Positions 26,972 to 40,784 of a stretch of 64,000 bases of DNA are shown here, piece after piece; position 1 is the first letter of the stretch; every line of letters begins with the position of its first letter. The stretch is from positions 447,912,910 through 447,976,909 of the forward strand of contig CM062289.1 in the NCBI GenBank assembly GCA_031216915.1, given 5' to 3'. The DNA is from Pictodentalium vernedei. Its lineage: Eukaryota > Mollusca > Scaphopoda > Dentaliida > Dentaliidae. The position numbers and the translations under genes are program-made. Below the pieces are notes generated by a model. That model saw nothing but the letters and a program-made list of their open reading frames with translations, did no database searches and was not told the origin of the DNA.

Positions 26972-29900
26972 GTTAAAAAATTTATAGTAATTTATATATT
27001 TTTTATACTTACCAATGACCCAGACATAGCTGGTGCTAACTCTTAAAATATAGGGCCAAACACAAATTTTGCCCCCCAATCCCCAAAATTTGCATCTAAA
27101 ACCAAAGAAAACATGTCCTGAAAGGCCCTCCAGACTTCGCCCCTACTGCGCATGCGCAGTGTCAAGGACGTTCCGAAATTGGCGCCATTAATCATTCTAA
27201 TAACCAGTGCCTGGTAAGCGCTATGTACTCAGCGGGGAGGCAAGAGTTCCCAACTCCTGGGAGGGCCATCCCCGTCTGGGGCATTGGTAAGTATAAAAAA
27301 TATATAAATTACTATAAATTTTTTAACATTTTTATACTGTACCAATGACCCAGACATAGCTGAATAGTAAAAAGGCTGGAGGGCCAAGGACATAGAGCAA
27401 AATGGAATACGCTCAATAAAATAAAATAGAGTCATCCCCAGTAGGGAAAAAGAAGTAATAGGCCTTACATGTATCTTTCTTATTTATGATAAATTAGAAA
27501 GATACAACACCTTCCAAAATTGAGCTTCATACATCCATGTACTCTATTAATATCCAATATAATCTTTATACTAATAATTTTTAAAGTAAGCCAATAAATA
27601 AAGTAAGTCTAGAGAATAGAGACTCTTATACTCCTAAAAGTGTCTGAGGATTGCATAATCATGTCCGTTGACATATGCAATATTCAAAAGCTATACTTTA
27701 AAAACTAAGACTTGAATGAATTTTAAAAACCTAAACTTCTCACTAAACAACCATCCCAATAACAGCTCAGAATTACTAACTCCGGAGGAGGTATCCCCTT
27801 GTTTTCATAGTAAAACAGGTGACCCAAGGGAACACCCTCCCCCCCCCCCCCCCTTTTCTTGCCCTGGGTCAAATAGCCCAGAGCGACGAGGGCAGCCGAA
27901 CGGAGACACTGCCGAAACAGACAGCCTACCTAGCTATAGTAGCAACTGTTAAGTGAATGACATTCTGAGCAGTAGATAATAGACCTAACAATAGAGGCCT
28001 CCAGAAATGGACTCGATATTTCTGAGATAAAATTCATGAATGTGGATGGCTGAGCGCAATGAGCGGCCTTCAAAAATCTATAATAGCGACACTATTAATG
28101 TAAGCCCAAGAAGTAGAAGAACTCTTACTTCATGAGCCGAAATCTTAAGCACAACTGCTAAGTCAATGATATACCATAAGCAGTACCGATAGTTAATAGA
28201 ATCCATTAACAATAAAATGGAGCGTAACGTCCTTCTACTAGACATCAAAGACAGAAGAAGCTTACGCCCATAGTAATAAACAGATATCTGTTTATAAATA
28301 CATAAACTGTACCCGGAAAGAGTAAAGGCCTATGCCCATACGAAGACGGAAGGACCTTAAAATAATAGGTTCCGGATAATAGGAGCCTAACTCTTATGCA
28401 ACAATCCAACCTAAATAGTAACGGAAGTAGTGATTCCGAAACTACGAAAGTGAAAATCATCCATCGATAGTGCATGAAACTCACTGACTCTACAGTAAAA
28501 GAGAAACCAACAGAATTACTGTCTAAAAGGTCAGAATTTGAAAACTACTGTTTCCAGAGGCTCAAATGATTACTTAGCTAAATAAGAACCGAAGTTAAAA
28601 TCCATATAGGAATTTAATCTAAAGATTCTAAGTCTATTTATCAAAAAGTTACTAACTGACTTAGATAAAGAGCCAAAAGACTCAATTGTAAACTATCGTA
28701 GAGTGCATAGGTATGAGGTAACATAAACCTATAACCTAAATAATAACAGGCTGCAGTAGATCTTGTGAAACAAGTATACTAAAAAATAGCAATGAGTAGT
28801 ATGGAGGGATCAACAATATGAACATAATGATCCCTACACCACGACGGAAGAGCCTCCACTTTAGCCGCATAGAATAGCGAAGAAGAGGATCTCCTATAGT
28901 AAGAAATCGCGTCCAAAGCTCGTCCAGTACAGTGCTTACAATGCAATACGGACCACACAACGGAATACATGAAGGTTGCGACCTTGCTGGTTGTGATAAA
29001 GATGACACGATTTACCCAGTGAAAAAAGATCCTCACATAGAGGAAGATTTCACGTTAAGACCCACAGTAGACAAGAGAGTAAATTACCCATGATCTCTGT
29101 GAAGATAGAGATGCTATCAACAGAAATGTATTGTGGTTGTTTATCTTAGCAATACCTGCTGAAACAACAGCGCCGGAGGATACGCGTATCCTATCATTCC
29201 GTCCTCTTGATCAATAGAGCGTTAACAACATTAGCTCAGAGATCTGGACAAGCCAACACATACGTCTGCAATTGATTAGCAAGCTGTGTCATAAACAAAT
29301 CATCATTGGGCACTCCCATAGATAGCAAATCTGATTGAATACTTGTTTGTTGAGAGTCCATTCTGACAGCAACAAGCGACCCGTAAGAGAACGGGAGTCC
29401 GATAAAACAATCAGACGACCCGGAATATGACGGACCAAAACTGAACTTGGTGTACTATAACCAACAGACGGATTCTTTCCATTAAATTGAATAACGGAAA
29501 CGAAAGAGTGCCTCCCTGGTTCCGGAGATACGCCACTACTGTCGAATTAAAGGACAGGAATTTGGGCATGCGTTTCTGAATAATGTTCATGCAATGACAT
29601 AAAGCAAGCCTAAAAAAACATTATTCCGCGGAAGAAAACTGATTGCTAAGAGACTGCGGAACCCAAAGACCCTGGCACTTCGAATCCGTAGGGATCAGTA
29701 TTATATCCCAATCTGTTTGACTGGCAACCGTCATAACAGCCACACTCGGGTCCGGCAACTGCGGTGGCACTCTCTGAGTCAACCACCGAATGTTTGCCCC
29801 AGTCTGAATCTCTTGTAACACTAGATAGACAAGAGAACGTGTAAATCGAGCAATTCATGGATTGCCGAAAAGTTGCCATCGAAGAGAAGCTCCTCCGAGA

Positions 29901-32900
29901 ACGAAGCGACTCTGAGAGAGTTCTTAACCTTACTATCCACGCGTGTGGATGTAGCTAGGGCTGCGTCACGTCTAACCAACTCCAATCAGCCACTGAAGGG
30001 CGGAGTTATACGTGAACAAACTACTGCCCTCAAAAGAAATTACATTGAGAATAATATCCCGTAAATCTTTTCTTGAAGACGTAATGATAACGCCTCAGTA
30101 AGGCGGATTACGTATGATAAAGCGTCTAAGTTAAGTCTACTATACATATTGTCGTTCCCAACATTGAAATTGGAAAAGACATAAACGGCGAAAAAGAATA
30201 TATGCAGTCTTTAATCACACCGTCTAGACGCATATGAACTCTCGGTATGCCCTGCTCTGCCAAAATAAACTATTCGTATAAATGATAAAATGGCAGAAAT
30301 GAGCAACGCGGACAAGAAACTAAACTATCATGCTTAGTAGCAGGCTTGTATATATATATATATATAGCGTCGAAAAATAAAACACATGTTGTAATGACAA
30401 TATTGGACTGCGTCGGTAAGTCAGGGACAATGTCCCTGAACCGATCGAAAAATCCGAGTCCAATGACGCTATAAGTCTCTTATCCAAGATCGCAGCAATG
30501 AAGTCCGAAATAACAATCACTGGAAGATAATGCCAGAAGATATGAAAGGCATCTTCCGATACTACTAAAGGGAAAACTCGAAATCTTTCGAATCCCTTTC
30601 GCCATCCTGTCGGACCCTATAAAGCGTTCGGTCGTCTGTACCGATGCAACCGCGGACCGCACCGACCCAGCACCGTCGGATAATTCCTGATTCGACCGAA
30701 AAACTGTCAATTGCTGGGATGCTGCGAAACAACTGTGCTAACTCGGATAGCACGTCTGTCACTGAGGCCTGAGGAGAAGCGGTCTTACGATGCATTGCCG
30801 CTAGAAGCTCCGTGATCGTTACCCCGTGCATACTACCAATATGCGAGCGAACGGAGTGTATAGGCCTCGTGTCCCTTGGCTACCGGATGGCGCGACCTAT
30901 TCGCCGTGGAATCACTGAATGACGAAACTGATCGGACACTCGAGGTCACGTAGCCAATGTGCGGTCGTGTGCCCTGCTGTGAGGATGAGGAAGCATTAAG
31001 GACAGTCTCTCGGACTGTCAATATAACGGAGCGTCCCGACCGACGGACATATGCTCCGAATGTAAAATATCTGAACCACAACATGCGGTCCCCTATGTTG
31101 TTGGACGAGAGAGGGACCTCTCTCGCTCACAGCCCGGACGGACCTGGACAAGCCAGGAACCGGACTAACAGGCTTCCTCCGATCTGTCCTCAATCTGCCG
31201 TCACTGGGTGAGTACTAAAGTAATTAAAGTGCTCGCATCACCCAAATCTCCTTCCTAGACCGCAACGGACGAACCCGGCAGCCGAACCATTCGATGAATG
31301 TACGCTACACCGGGTGAGCTAGCGAATGTCACTCCGTAGGCGATAGACATATTCCATGAGCACTTATTGCCGCTAGCTCTTCATTAACTATGACGACAGA
31401 GGCACACTTTTGAAAGACATCTCCATAACTCTTCGAACAAGAAACCAGAAATGCTTGGTTAGCAAGCATAAAATAATAATATATATAGCGTCGTTCAATA
31501 ATTCGAAAGTTTGTGTGACATTATTGGACTATGTCGGAACTGAGGGACGATGTCCCTGAACCGAACCAAAAATTTCTAAGTCCACCGACGCTAACAGTTT
31601 CTTATCCGGCATCGCAGCATTCTGGTCCGACGAAAGAAGCTGTAGAAGACCAAGTCAGATGACATACACAACAGCATATGTTGTTCCGAAAGGGAAAGCT
31701 CGAAATCCTCCGAATCCCTTTCGGTATCCCGTCGGACCGGATGAAACTTTCGGACGTCCGTACCCGCTTCCGCGGAGCGTCCCGACCCAGCATCGTCGGA
31801 TAAAATATATGCGACAGATTCAGTTGATGCTGGGATGCTGCGATAAACTGTGCTATTAAGGAAAGCACGTCCGTTCCCGAGGCCTGTGCAGTAGCGGTCT
31901 TACGATGCATTGCCGCCGGAAGCTCCGTGTACGTTGACTCCCGCACACTTCCTATGCGAACGTCCGGAGTCTGCAGGCCTCGTGTCCCTGGCTACCGGAT
32001 GGTGTGACCTGGTCGCCGAAGAATCCTTGATCGGCGAAGCTGGTAATATATCGGCGGTCACGCAGCCAAGGTGCGGTCGTGTGCGCTGACGAGAAGAGGA
32101 AGCCTTAGCAGTCTCCGCGGACTGCCTATACAATGGAGCGTCCCGAGCGACGGACGTATGCTCCGCTTGCGACACATTTTGTACCACAACATCTGGGGCC
32201 AGATGTTGTTGAACGAGAGAGGGACCTCTCTCGATTGCCGTCCGGATGGACCGGAACGAGCTATGAACCGGACTAAAAGGCTTCCTCCGTTCTCCCTCCG
32301 ATCAGCCGTCACTGGGTGTGCATTAGGTTAATTTATAGTGCTCGCATCACCCCAAAATTCCTTCTAGACCGCAACGGACGAACCCGGCTGCCGAACCATT
32401 CAGTGAATGGACGCTACACCGGGCGAGCTAGCGGACGTCAAAGGCCGTCGAACCTACTAGGGTCCTTTTAGGCAATTGGCGTATTTACATGAGCACTTTT
32501 CCGCTAGCCCTTCATTAATTGTGACGACGGAGGCACACTGTTGGAAGACATCACAGATACATCACCCTAATCTTGATCGTCTGAAATAGAAATTGATAAA
32601 GTAGAGTGACCCTGCGGGGAAAGGACCGGAGTGTCCAAATCCCCAATAACATACCGTGACATACGCTTCCCATATTGTCATCGAAATCATACGATACAGA
32701 ACAGGAGTTAATGCGAGTACACTGACTACATATAGAATGATAATAAAGTCAGAGGAAGACTTCCTCTTAAAACAATTGATCAATATCCTTTCAATGTGAA
32801 AAGAAAACAAGTCCTGGTACTCGCACTAACCCCTGGCAATCAAAATACATAATAATAATATGATCCATTAATATAGAAAAAATAATTGAAATCAAAATAT

Positions 32901-33889
32901 TTTGAAAAAATATTTTTTCAGAACAGCCCAAGTTTCTGAAAAGTAACGTTAAGCCCCAATGGATCCCAAGCCTAAGTGTGGACAAAAATTTTTAAAATAT
33001 TTTAAACAATTTATTCAACACTTACGAACAATAATAATGTATCTAGTTATGATTAAAATAACATCAAGATATTATTTTTTAGAAATCCCCCCCTCACACA
33101 GCGGGCTGTTGTAAATGTAAACAATGAGTGTAAAAACACTAAAATAAGACTCCAGGCACCCAGGCCCGAAATCAGTTACCAAAAATACACTATCTGATGC
33201 AAAACAGAGACTTCCAGGGAAGAAACTGCAGAACATCAGATGGTAGATGCAGAACACAACGCCTAACCACCCGTAGGTGAAGACGTAAACATGGGGAAAG
33301 AACAGAATTCATTCTGTTATTCAGCTAAAACTCCCAAGAAAATTTAGTAATAATAATTACAAAAACTATGCCAAAAGCATGGGAGAATAGCAAGGGGGAA
33401 CTTAAAGGACAGGGAGAGAGGAAAACACTTAAAAAACAGTGTAACTAAATAATCAGAATGACAACAAAATGGCTGCTGCCTCGAAAATAGGTAACTTAAC
33501 ATAATTTCATTAAAAAATTTTAAGTTACAGCCCTGATAATATTCTGTCACACATTTTTTTCCTCTCCTCCTTCTCTATCCTCCTTAGAATCACCATTTCA
33601 CTAATATTTATGTGTCTGGCATCATTTAAACTGAGATTTATAAGCACAAAGATCAGTCAGATGTTAACTGATGAAGGGCCAAACTTAGAATGATTAATGG
33701 CGCCAATTTCGGAACGTCCTTGACACTGCGCATGCGCAGTAGGGGCGAAGTGTGGAGGGCCTTTCAGGACATGTTTTCTTTGGTTTTAGATGCAAATTTT
33801 GGGGATTGGGGGGCAAAATTTGTGTTTGGCCCTATATTTTAAGAGTTAGCACCAGCTATGTCTGGGTCATTGGTACAGTATAAAAATAT
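26972..33889 (-). mobile_element. DIRS-type retroelement, copy C (non-autonomous sublineage)
   Basis: It has the same architecture as copies A and B: inverted terminal repeats, an internal complementary region at about 27274-27362 with its junction 355 bp from the left end, minus-strand coding remnants and the duplicated gag-like region. It is more similar to B than to A in much of its length. It is broken in many places. Both flanks differ from those of A and B, so it is an independent insertion and not part of a segmental duplication. A (TA)n run near 30349-30365 has expanded inside it. Confidence 0.85.
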
Positions 33890-34355
33890 GCACACATTTA
33901 TGAATTCTGTTTTAACAAAAAAAAATCAGTAAAAGAAGGTTAAATATTTTGAAAATTACAATTCTCTCAGACAGTATTCTTTTTTCATAATAGCTTTGGA
34001 TAGGTAAAGGGTTACAGTCAAACACACTTTCCTCCAATATTTGTCAAATCTTAAAAGATAAACAATAATTACTGTCATCTAAGCTGACATGATTGATTGA
34101 AACAGAATACAAACACCGTTTACGTTACTTATCAGAAAACACTGTTATCAGACTGAAATTGACAGATGCCTGTAAATTCAGAAAGACTAATGATGCAAAA
34201 ATCAAGGTACAGTTAAAATGGTTTACAGTAAAGTCAAAATAAGTTGTGTAGGATAATCCAAATATTATGTATCTTTTTCTTTTTTCTCTTCCTACACTGA
34301 TAAGACCAGAAGCTAACATCATTTTATGGAAAGCTCTCACTGATAGCTTTCTAGA
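33890..34355. other. Intron segment, nothing recognised
   Basis: AT-rich sequence between DIRS copy C and a Helentron-like element. A TAGGTAAAGGGTTA piece near 34010 could be an isolated end of the piggyBac-like MITE family. No exon is seen. Confidence 0.4.
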
Positions 34356-37300
34356 TGAAAGTGTCAATGACACTGTAGCTTAACTTGTGTTGTGTTTGAT
34401 GAAAAGGATAATGTTCAATGTTTATGAAAGGATTATGAAATAAGACAAGAATTGTGATAATTGGGAATGTGTTCATTTCTGTTCTCTGTATGCTATGTTT
34501 TTGATAAAAATAATAAGAGGTGTATACTGTACTAAAGAGCTGAGGGGTGGGGTAATATGACCTCACAGTTAATGTATGTGGCCCTCACAGTTAACATATA
34601 TCAACGAAAAGTTACCAAGTTACAGTGAAATTATTCCAAAACGAGTCATCCTATCAAGTTGCATCGAAATCCCTTCATAAATATGGCCTGTAGACTGTGC
34701 TAAAGGTTTTCGAGATTCGGGCCCCTGTAGCCGTCAGTTTCCCAATTGCATCCAAAGGGGACGTTCTCATCTAGACATTGTATGAAGTCAACCTACCAAG
34801 TTACAATGAAATCCCTTCATAAATATGACCTGTAGACTGTGCTAAAGGTTTTTTGGCTTTGGGATCGGGCAGCCATCATGGTTGAATGATCGCAACCAAA
34901 AGGGGACATTCTCATCTGGGCATCATCTGGAGTGATCCTACAAAGTTACAATGAAATCCCTTCATAAATATGACCTGTAGACTGTGCTCAAGGTTTTCGG
35001 GCTTCGGGCCCGTTAAGCAGTCACAGTTGACCAATCATGACCAAAAGGGGATGTCATCATCTAGGCATTATATGGAGTCAAACTAACAGGTTACAATGAA
35101 GTCCTTCCATAAATATGATCTATAGACTATGCTAAACGTTTTGGGGTTTTGGGCTCGGGCAGCCATCAAGGCTGAATGATTGCGACCAAAAAGGGACGTT
35201 CTCATCTGGGCATCATCGGGAGTGATCCTACGAAGTTACAATGAAATCCCTTCATAAATATGACCTGTAGACTGTGCTCAAGGTTTTCAGGCACCTGTAG
35301 CCATCACAGCTGACCAATCACGACACCAAAAGGGGATGCAATCATCTAGGCATTATATGGAGTCAACCTAACAAGTTACAATGAAATCCTTCCATAAATA
35401 CGACCTATAGACTATGCTAAAGGTTTTTGGGCTCGGGCACCCATCAAGGCTGAATGATCGCGATCAAAACGGGACGTTCTCATCTAGACATTATTTGGAG
35501 TCATCCTACCAAGCTACAATGAAATCCCTTCACAATTATGACCTGTAGACTGTTCTAAAGGTTTTCGGGCTTCGGGCTCCTGTAGCTGTCACAGTTGCCC
35601 AATCATGTCCAAAAGGGGACGTTCTCATCTAGACATTATATGAAGTCAAACCTACCAAGTTACAATGAAATCCCTTCATAAATATGACCTCTAAACTGTG
35701 CTAAAGGTATTCGGGCTTCGGGCTCGGGCAGCCATAATGGTTGAATGATCCCAACCAAAACGGGACATTCTCATCTGGGCATCATCTGGAGTGATCCTAC
35801 GAAGTTACAATGAAATCCCTTCATAAATATGACCTGTAGACTGTGCTCAAGGTTTTCAGGCACCTGTAGCCATCACAGCTGACCAATCACGACACCAAAA
35901 GGGGATGCAATCATCTAGGCATTATATGGAGTCAACCTAACAAGTTACAATGAAATCCTTCCATAAATACGACCTATAGACTATGCTAAAGGTTTTTGGG
36001 CTCGGGCACCCATCAAGGCTGAATGATCGCGATCAAAATGGGATGTTCTCATCTAGACATTATTTGGAGTCATCCTACCAAGCTACAATGAAATCCCTTC
36101 ATAATTATGACCTGTAGACTGTTCTAAAGGTTTTCGGGCTTCGGGCTCCTGTAGCTGTCACAGTTGCCCAATCATGTCCAAAAGGGGACGTTCTCATCTA
36201 GACATTATATGAAGTCAAACCTACCAAGTTACAATGAAATCCCTTCATAAATATGACCTCTAAACTGTGCTAAAGGTATTCGGGCTTCGGCAGCCATAAT
36301 GGTTGAATGATCCCAACCAAAACGGGACATTCTCATCTGGGCATCATCTGGAGTGATCCTACGAAGTTACAATGAAATCCCTTCATAAATATGACCTGTA
36401 GACTATGCTAAAGATTTTCGGGCTTCGGGCACCTGTAGCCATCACAGTTGACCAATCATGACCAAAAGGGGATGTCATCATCGAGGCATTATATGGAGTC
36501 AACCTAACAAGTTACAATGAAATCCGTCCAAAAATACGACCTATAGACTATGCTAAAGGTCTTTGGGCTCGGGCAACCATAAAGGCTGAATGATCACGAC
36601 CAAAAGGGGATGTTCTCATCTAGACATTATTTGGAGTCCAATCCATTCATAATTATGACCTGCAGACTGTTCTAACGGTTTTCGGGCTTCAGGCCCCTGT
36701 AGCCGTCACAGTTGCCCAATCATGTCCAAAAGGGGACGTTCTCATCTAGACATTATATGAAGTCAACCTATCACGGTTCAATGAAATCCCTTCATAAATA
36801 TGACCTGTAGACTGGGCTAAAGGTTTTTGGGCTTCGGATTCGGGCAGCCATCATGGTTGAATGGTCGCAATCAAAAGGGGACATTCTCATCTGGGCATCA
36901 TCTGGAGTGATCCTACAAAGTTACAATGAAATCCCTTCATAATTATGACCTGTAGACTGTGCTCAAGGTTTTCGGGCTTTGGGCACTTGTAGCCTTAACA
37001 GTTGACTAATCACAACCAAAAGAGGTTGTCATCATCTAGGCATTACATGGAGTCAACCTAACAAGTCACAAAGAAATCCTGCCATAAATACGACCTATAG
37101 ACTATGCTAAACGTTTTTGGGCTTGGGCAGCCAACAAGGCTGAATGATCGCTATCAAAAGTGGACGTTCTCATCTAGACATTATTTGGAGTCATCCTACC
37201 AAGTTACAATGAAATCCCTTCATAAATATGACCTGTACACTGTGCTAAAGGTTTTCGAGCTTGGGGCCCCTGTAGCCATCACAGTTGCCCAAAAGGAGAC

Positions 37301-37879
37301 GTTCTCATCCAGACATTATATGAAGTCAACCTACCAAGTTACAATGAAATCCCTCCAAAAATATGACCTGTAGACTGTGCTAAAGGTTTTCAGGTTTTGG
37401 GCTCGGGCAGTCATCACAGTTGACAGATTGTGACCAAATGGGGAGGTTCTCATCTAGACATTATACGATCATACGGAGTCATCCTACCAAGTTACAATGA
37501 AATCCCTCCATATTAAATATGACCTGCAGACTGTGCTAAAAGTTTTTGGGTTTCGGGCTTGGGCAGATCATGACCAAAAGGGGACGTTCTCATCTAGGCA
37601 TTATACAGAGGCATCCTACCAAGTTACAATGAAATCCCTTCATTAATTCGACCTGTAGACTGTGCTAATGGTTTTCGGGTTTTGGGCTCGGGCAGCCATA
37701 CATGACCAAATCGGGACGTTCTCATCTAGACATGACCCCAAACCTGCATAGGAAATTTTGTGACGATTAAACAAGAACTACAGGGTGTAGCCTGTGCTAA
37801 AGGAAAATGTGAACAGACTCACAGACTTCCGCACGCATGATGGCAATAGCTTATCTTGACTTTGTCAAGTTGAGCTAAA
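34356..37879 (+). mobile_element. Helentron-like element copy 1b with a long minisatellite core
   Basis: It starts TGAAAGTGTCAATGACACTG followed by TAGCTTAACTTGT. It ends with the hairpin CTTGACTTTGTCAAG and TTGAGCTAA. The core from about 34610 to 37740 is a tandem array of roughly 140-147-bp units, marked by TTACAATGAAATCCCTTCAT and GACCTGTAGACTGTGCT, about 21 units in all. It encodes no protein; short open frames crossing the array are by-products of the repetition. Confidence 0.7.
35230..36370 (+). repeat. Higher-order duplication of four minisatellite units
   Basis: A block of about 568 bp (four units) is repeated almost identically. For example, CAGGCACCTGTAGCCATCAC occurs at 35289 and again at 35857, with the following 400-plus bases nearly unchanged. 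Neighbouring single units differ much more from one another. Recent unequal exchange or replication slippage is the simplest cause. Confidence 0.8.
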
Positions 37880-38650
37880 AATGTCCGGTAATGTACATGT
37901 ATAGCAAAACAGGTCAGAAATTTCCACACTGACAAAAAAGTCTAACATGGCATTAAACAAGTCCAAAATCTCCAAAATATGTCCAGACGAGGGTTAATGT
38001 TGTCTTATATTGATGTATTTAACATCAATGTACATAACGGAATAAGAATTAGTCAAAAATGAAAGCCGCTTAGAAGGAAGTAAACTTCCGAGCATGACGG
38101 CAAATTGACGAAGTTATATAAAATATTTGATGAAGTCGATGTATTTAACATATATATGAAATATAAAAGCAACAGCATACCAGTGGAATCCTGCCCTCAT
38201 GTACATGTATAGCAAAACAGGTCAGATGGGTTAATGTCATCTTATACTGATGCATTTAATACATATATGAAATATAAAAGCAACAGCATACCAGTGGTAG
38301 TCTCCACTCATATTTTTCAAAATGGGTCAGAAATTTTCTAAGTCCACACTTACAAAAAAGTCTAACATTGCAAAAACAGTAAAAATAAAAAAAATACATC
38401 ACAGGGTAAGGGTTTGTGGGTAATTGTAAGCCATAGAAACAGTATGAGATGCATAGTAACAGGGCAGAAAGTCAAAGTGGACTCTTACATACAAGTGTTG
38501 ATGCCAACGCCAACAGGGGGGTGGTGCTAGGGGTGTTGTCATAGGAATAACGAAAAGTTTTACTCATGTACACACTCTAAATCCTTCAAAATGCATACTG
38601 GAGCAAAGAATAAAAATTGCCTAAGTGGCATCATAGGGGGGGTGTAAACA
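37880..38650. repeat. Intron segment with two or three imperfect direct repeats
   Basis: Motifs such as TATAGCAAAACAGGTCAG (near 37909 and 38208) and AAAGCAACAGCATACCAGTGG (near 38166 and 38277) recur in the same order, indicating old local duplication. No gene is seen. Confidence 0.5.
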
Positions 38651-39195
38651 GTTATGTAGCTTATATTTTCAAGTGGCTTCCCAAATTAATCCCAAATTAA
38701 TGTGGCTCCTTTGTCCAACCAATAGTTATGTGGCTTATATTTTTAAGCAGCTTCTCAAAATTCTGTGGCCTTTTTGTTATGCAGCTTATATTTTTAAGTA
38801 GCTTCCCAAATTAATGTGGCTCCTTTGTCCAACCAATAGTTATGTGGCTTATATTTTTAAGTGGCTTCTCAAAATTATGTGGCCTTTTTGTTTATTTGTG
38901 TCCAGTGTCTATTCACGTTTTATGTGGCTTATATTTTTAAGTGGCTTCTCAAATTTTATGTGGCTACAAATTATGTGGCTTTTCTACCAAGAAATGGCTA
39001 TTTATGTGCCCATGTCCCTATATATTTTATGTGGCTTATATTTTTAAATGGCTTCCAGCCTTTTATGTCCATATATTTTTAAGTGGCTTCCTAACTTTTA
39101 TGTGGCTGTCCATTTATAATTTTATGAGTCTTATATTTTTAAGTGGCTTCTCAACTTTTGTGAGGCTATCAATTATGTGGCTGCCAATAGATGGA
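38651..39195 (+). repeat. Degenerate minisatellite of TTATGTGGCTTATATTTTTA units
   Basis: TATGTGGCTTATATTTTTAA followed by GTGGCTTC recurs about ten times at irregular spacing. Open frames across it (MWLIFLSGF-like repeats) arise from the repetition and are not genes. Confidence 0.75.
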
Positions 39196-39553
39196 TGTCC
39201 AAAGATTTGGACATCGTTGTTCCAACCTTTAATGTAACTATGATGTAAAGTGTCTTATTTAGTCACATGGATGATTTTCAGATGCCTAGAAAATTTCTGT
39301 TACATGGCTAGCCACAAAAATATCCATTTATGACAAATCCTAGCCACATAAGTAGTCAAAAGTAAACATGGATGGATGGACAAACGGATGGAGCTCTACG
39401 CTATATCCCTCCCTTGCAGGAGATAATAATCTGGCACATGTCTGTGAAATGTAAGGACCATAACTGTGGTGTAAAATGTGTGGGCAGCTTTTTTATACCA
39501 TGTGCAGGAGTGGCTTGTCACAAGGATCTCTCATAACAAATTTCATTGATATC

Positions 39554-40179
39554 TAGAGCTTGAACGGTTAACCGATTAATCAATGATCAACATCTTGATC
39601 GATCCAAAAAGTAATTGATCGATTAACTGTTACTTTTGAACTTCTGTATTATGTGGGTTAACAAAGGAACAAACTTGCTCCAAAACAGGCAAACATTGTC
39701 GCACTGACTCACATCAATTATATGAGACAGAGTAAAGCATGCAAGTTACTTGCTGACATACTTGTTTACTTGCATGATCATCATACTGTATCAGTGGCTG
39801 GGAATGGGCATTCTTAACCCTTTACCCATTGTGGGTAACAGACGATACTTGCAAAATAAATTCATGAATTACTAAAATAATTTCAATTTTTGTCTCAAAA
39901 ACATAGCTTATGACCCTCATTGGAATGAGCTCAATGAGCTTGTTCCAATGAGGGGTCATAAGCTATGTTTTTGAGACAAAAATTGAAAACATAATAAATT
40001 TGAATGGAGATTTTTGTATGTAGGCCTACTCGGTTTTGTTTGTTATGTTGGGTAAAGGTTCATGCTGTAAATCATCAACGATATGGCAATTATTCAAATA
40101 TCTATTTGGACAAGTGATTAATCGGTTAACCAAGGTTAATCCACGTGATTAATCCATCAAGAAAACCGTTTCAGCTCTA
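39554..40179. mobile_element. hAT-like MITE
   Basis: The left end is TAGAGCTTGAACGGTTAACC and the right end, reversed, is TAGAGCTGAAACGGTTTTCT. The element is flanked by an 8-bp duplication with one mismatch (TTGATATC at 39546-39553, TTGAAATC at 40180-40187), as expected for hAT elements. A piggyBac-like MITE has inserted into it. No transposase. Confidence 0.7.
39818..40058. mobile_element. piggyBac-like hairpin MITE inside the hAT-like MITE
   Basis: TTAA (39814-39817) precedes a CCCTTTACCCA terminus, and the right end is TGGGTAAAGG. The centre is a long palindrome around CATTGGAATGAGCTC. The right TTAA is degenerate (TTCA). Confidence 0.75.
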
Positions 40180-40569
40180 TTGAAATCCACCCACTCACTG
40201 TTGAGATATCACTACAGATGGATGGACGGATGGATAGATGGAAGGACAAAGTGGCCTTTTTTATAACATGTGCAGAAGCAGCTTGTCACAAGGATCCCTT
40301 GTACCAAATTTCATTGATTTCCACTCACTCACTTTGTTAGGTAATGGGTTAAGAACTGCATATTGATTCCCACAGCAGGAGTTTGCAAGAATTAAAACTG
40401 ATTCTGGGGAATTGGGACAAATTTCAAGGCCAGGCTGTACCACTCAGATGACACGACCCACACGGGGTCAGGGCATTCAGATGATGCAAAACCTTTGGAC
40501 ATTGTCATTTTTTTTTTAGCAAAGGCAAATTTCTCCTGATTACAGAGGCTAAGGAAGCTATTCACATAC

Positions 40570-40784
40570 CTCCCACATTGCGTTAATATGAGTTCTAAAT
40601 GGTTCACCAAGTAATTCATTCTCCCACTCTAAAAGCTCATTCATATAGGCTTCTTGTGCAGCCTTTTTGTCGGCTAACATCTGCTTTCGTTGATCTTTCT
40701 CACGCTGCACTTCCTCTACTCTCAGCTGATTCAGTAAAAGAGAGGAATCATGTGGTGCAAGGTTTTTATTTCTTCTTCTTGACC
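40570..40784 (-). CDS. Exon of the KIAA2026/BRD10-like gene, charged helical linker
   Basis: On the minus strand the acceptor is catttcag and the donor GGGAG|gtatgtg. The 215-bp exon starts with two bases that complete a Gly codon from the exon at 57398-57477, then reads 71 codons: SRRRNKNLAPHDSSLLLNQL, RVEEVQREKDQRKQMLADKK, AAQEAYMNELLEWENELLGE and PFRTHINAMWE. The middle is strongly charged and probably a coiled coil or long helix. The LRVEEVQR...ADKKA...ELL.WENELL...MWE pattern is what I recall between the bromodomain and the following helical domain in KIAA2026/BRD10. The exon ends in phase 0. The family assignment rests on remembered similarity and on all five exons together. Confidence 0.88.

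Noticed and set aside
8551-33889. Segmental duplication as the source of DIRS copies A, B and C
   Set aside because: Similarity stops exactly at the element ends and all outer flanks differ, which indicates separate insertions.
34356-37879. CRISPR array or satellite gene cluster
   Set aside because: Units are contiguous tandem copies of about 142 bp without short repeats and unique spacers, and sit inside an element with Helentron-like ends.
38814-39237. Hydrophobic membrane-protein frames
   Set aside because: The Trp/Leu/Phe-rich frames come from a degenerate TTATGTGGC minisatellite.
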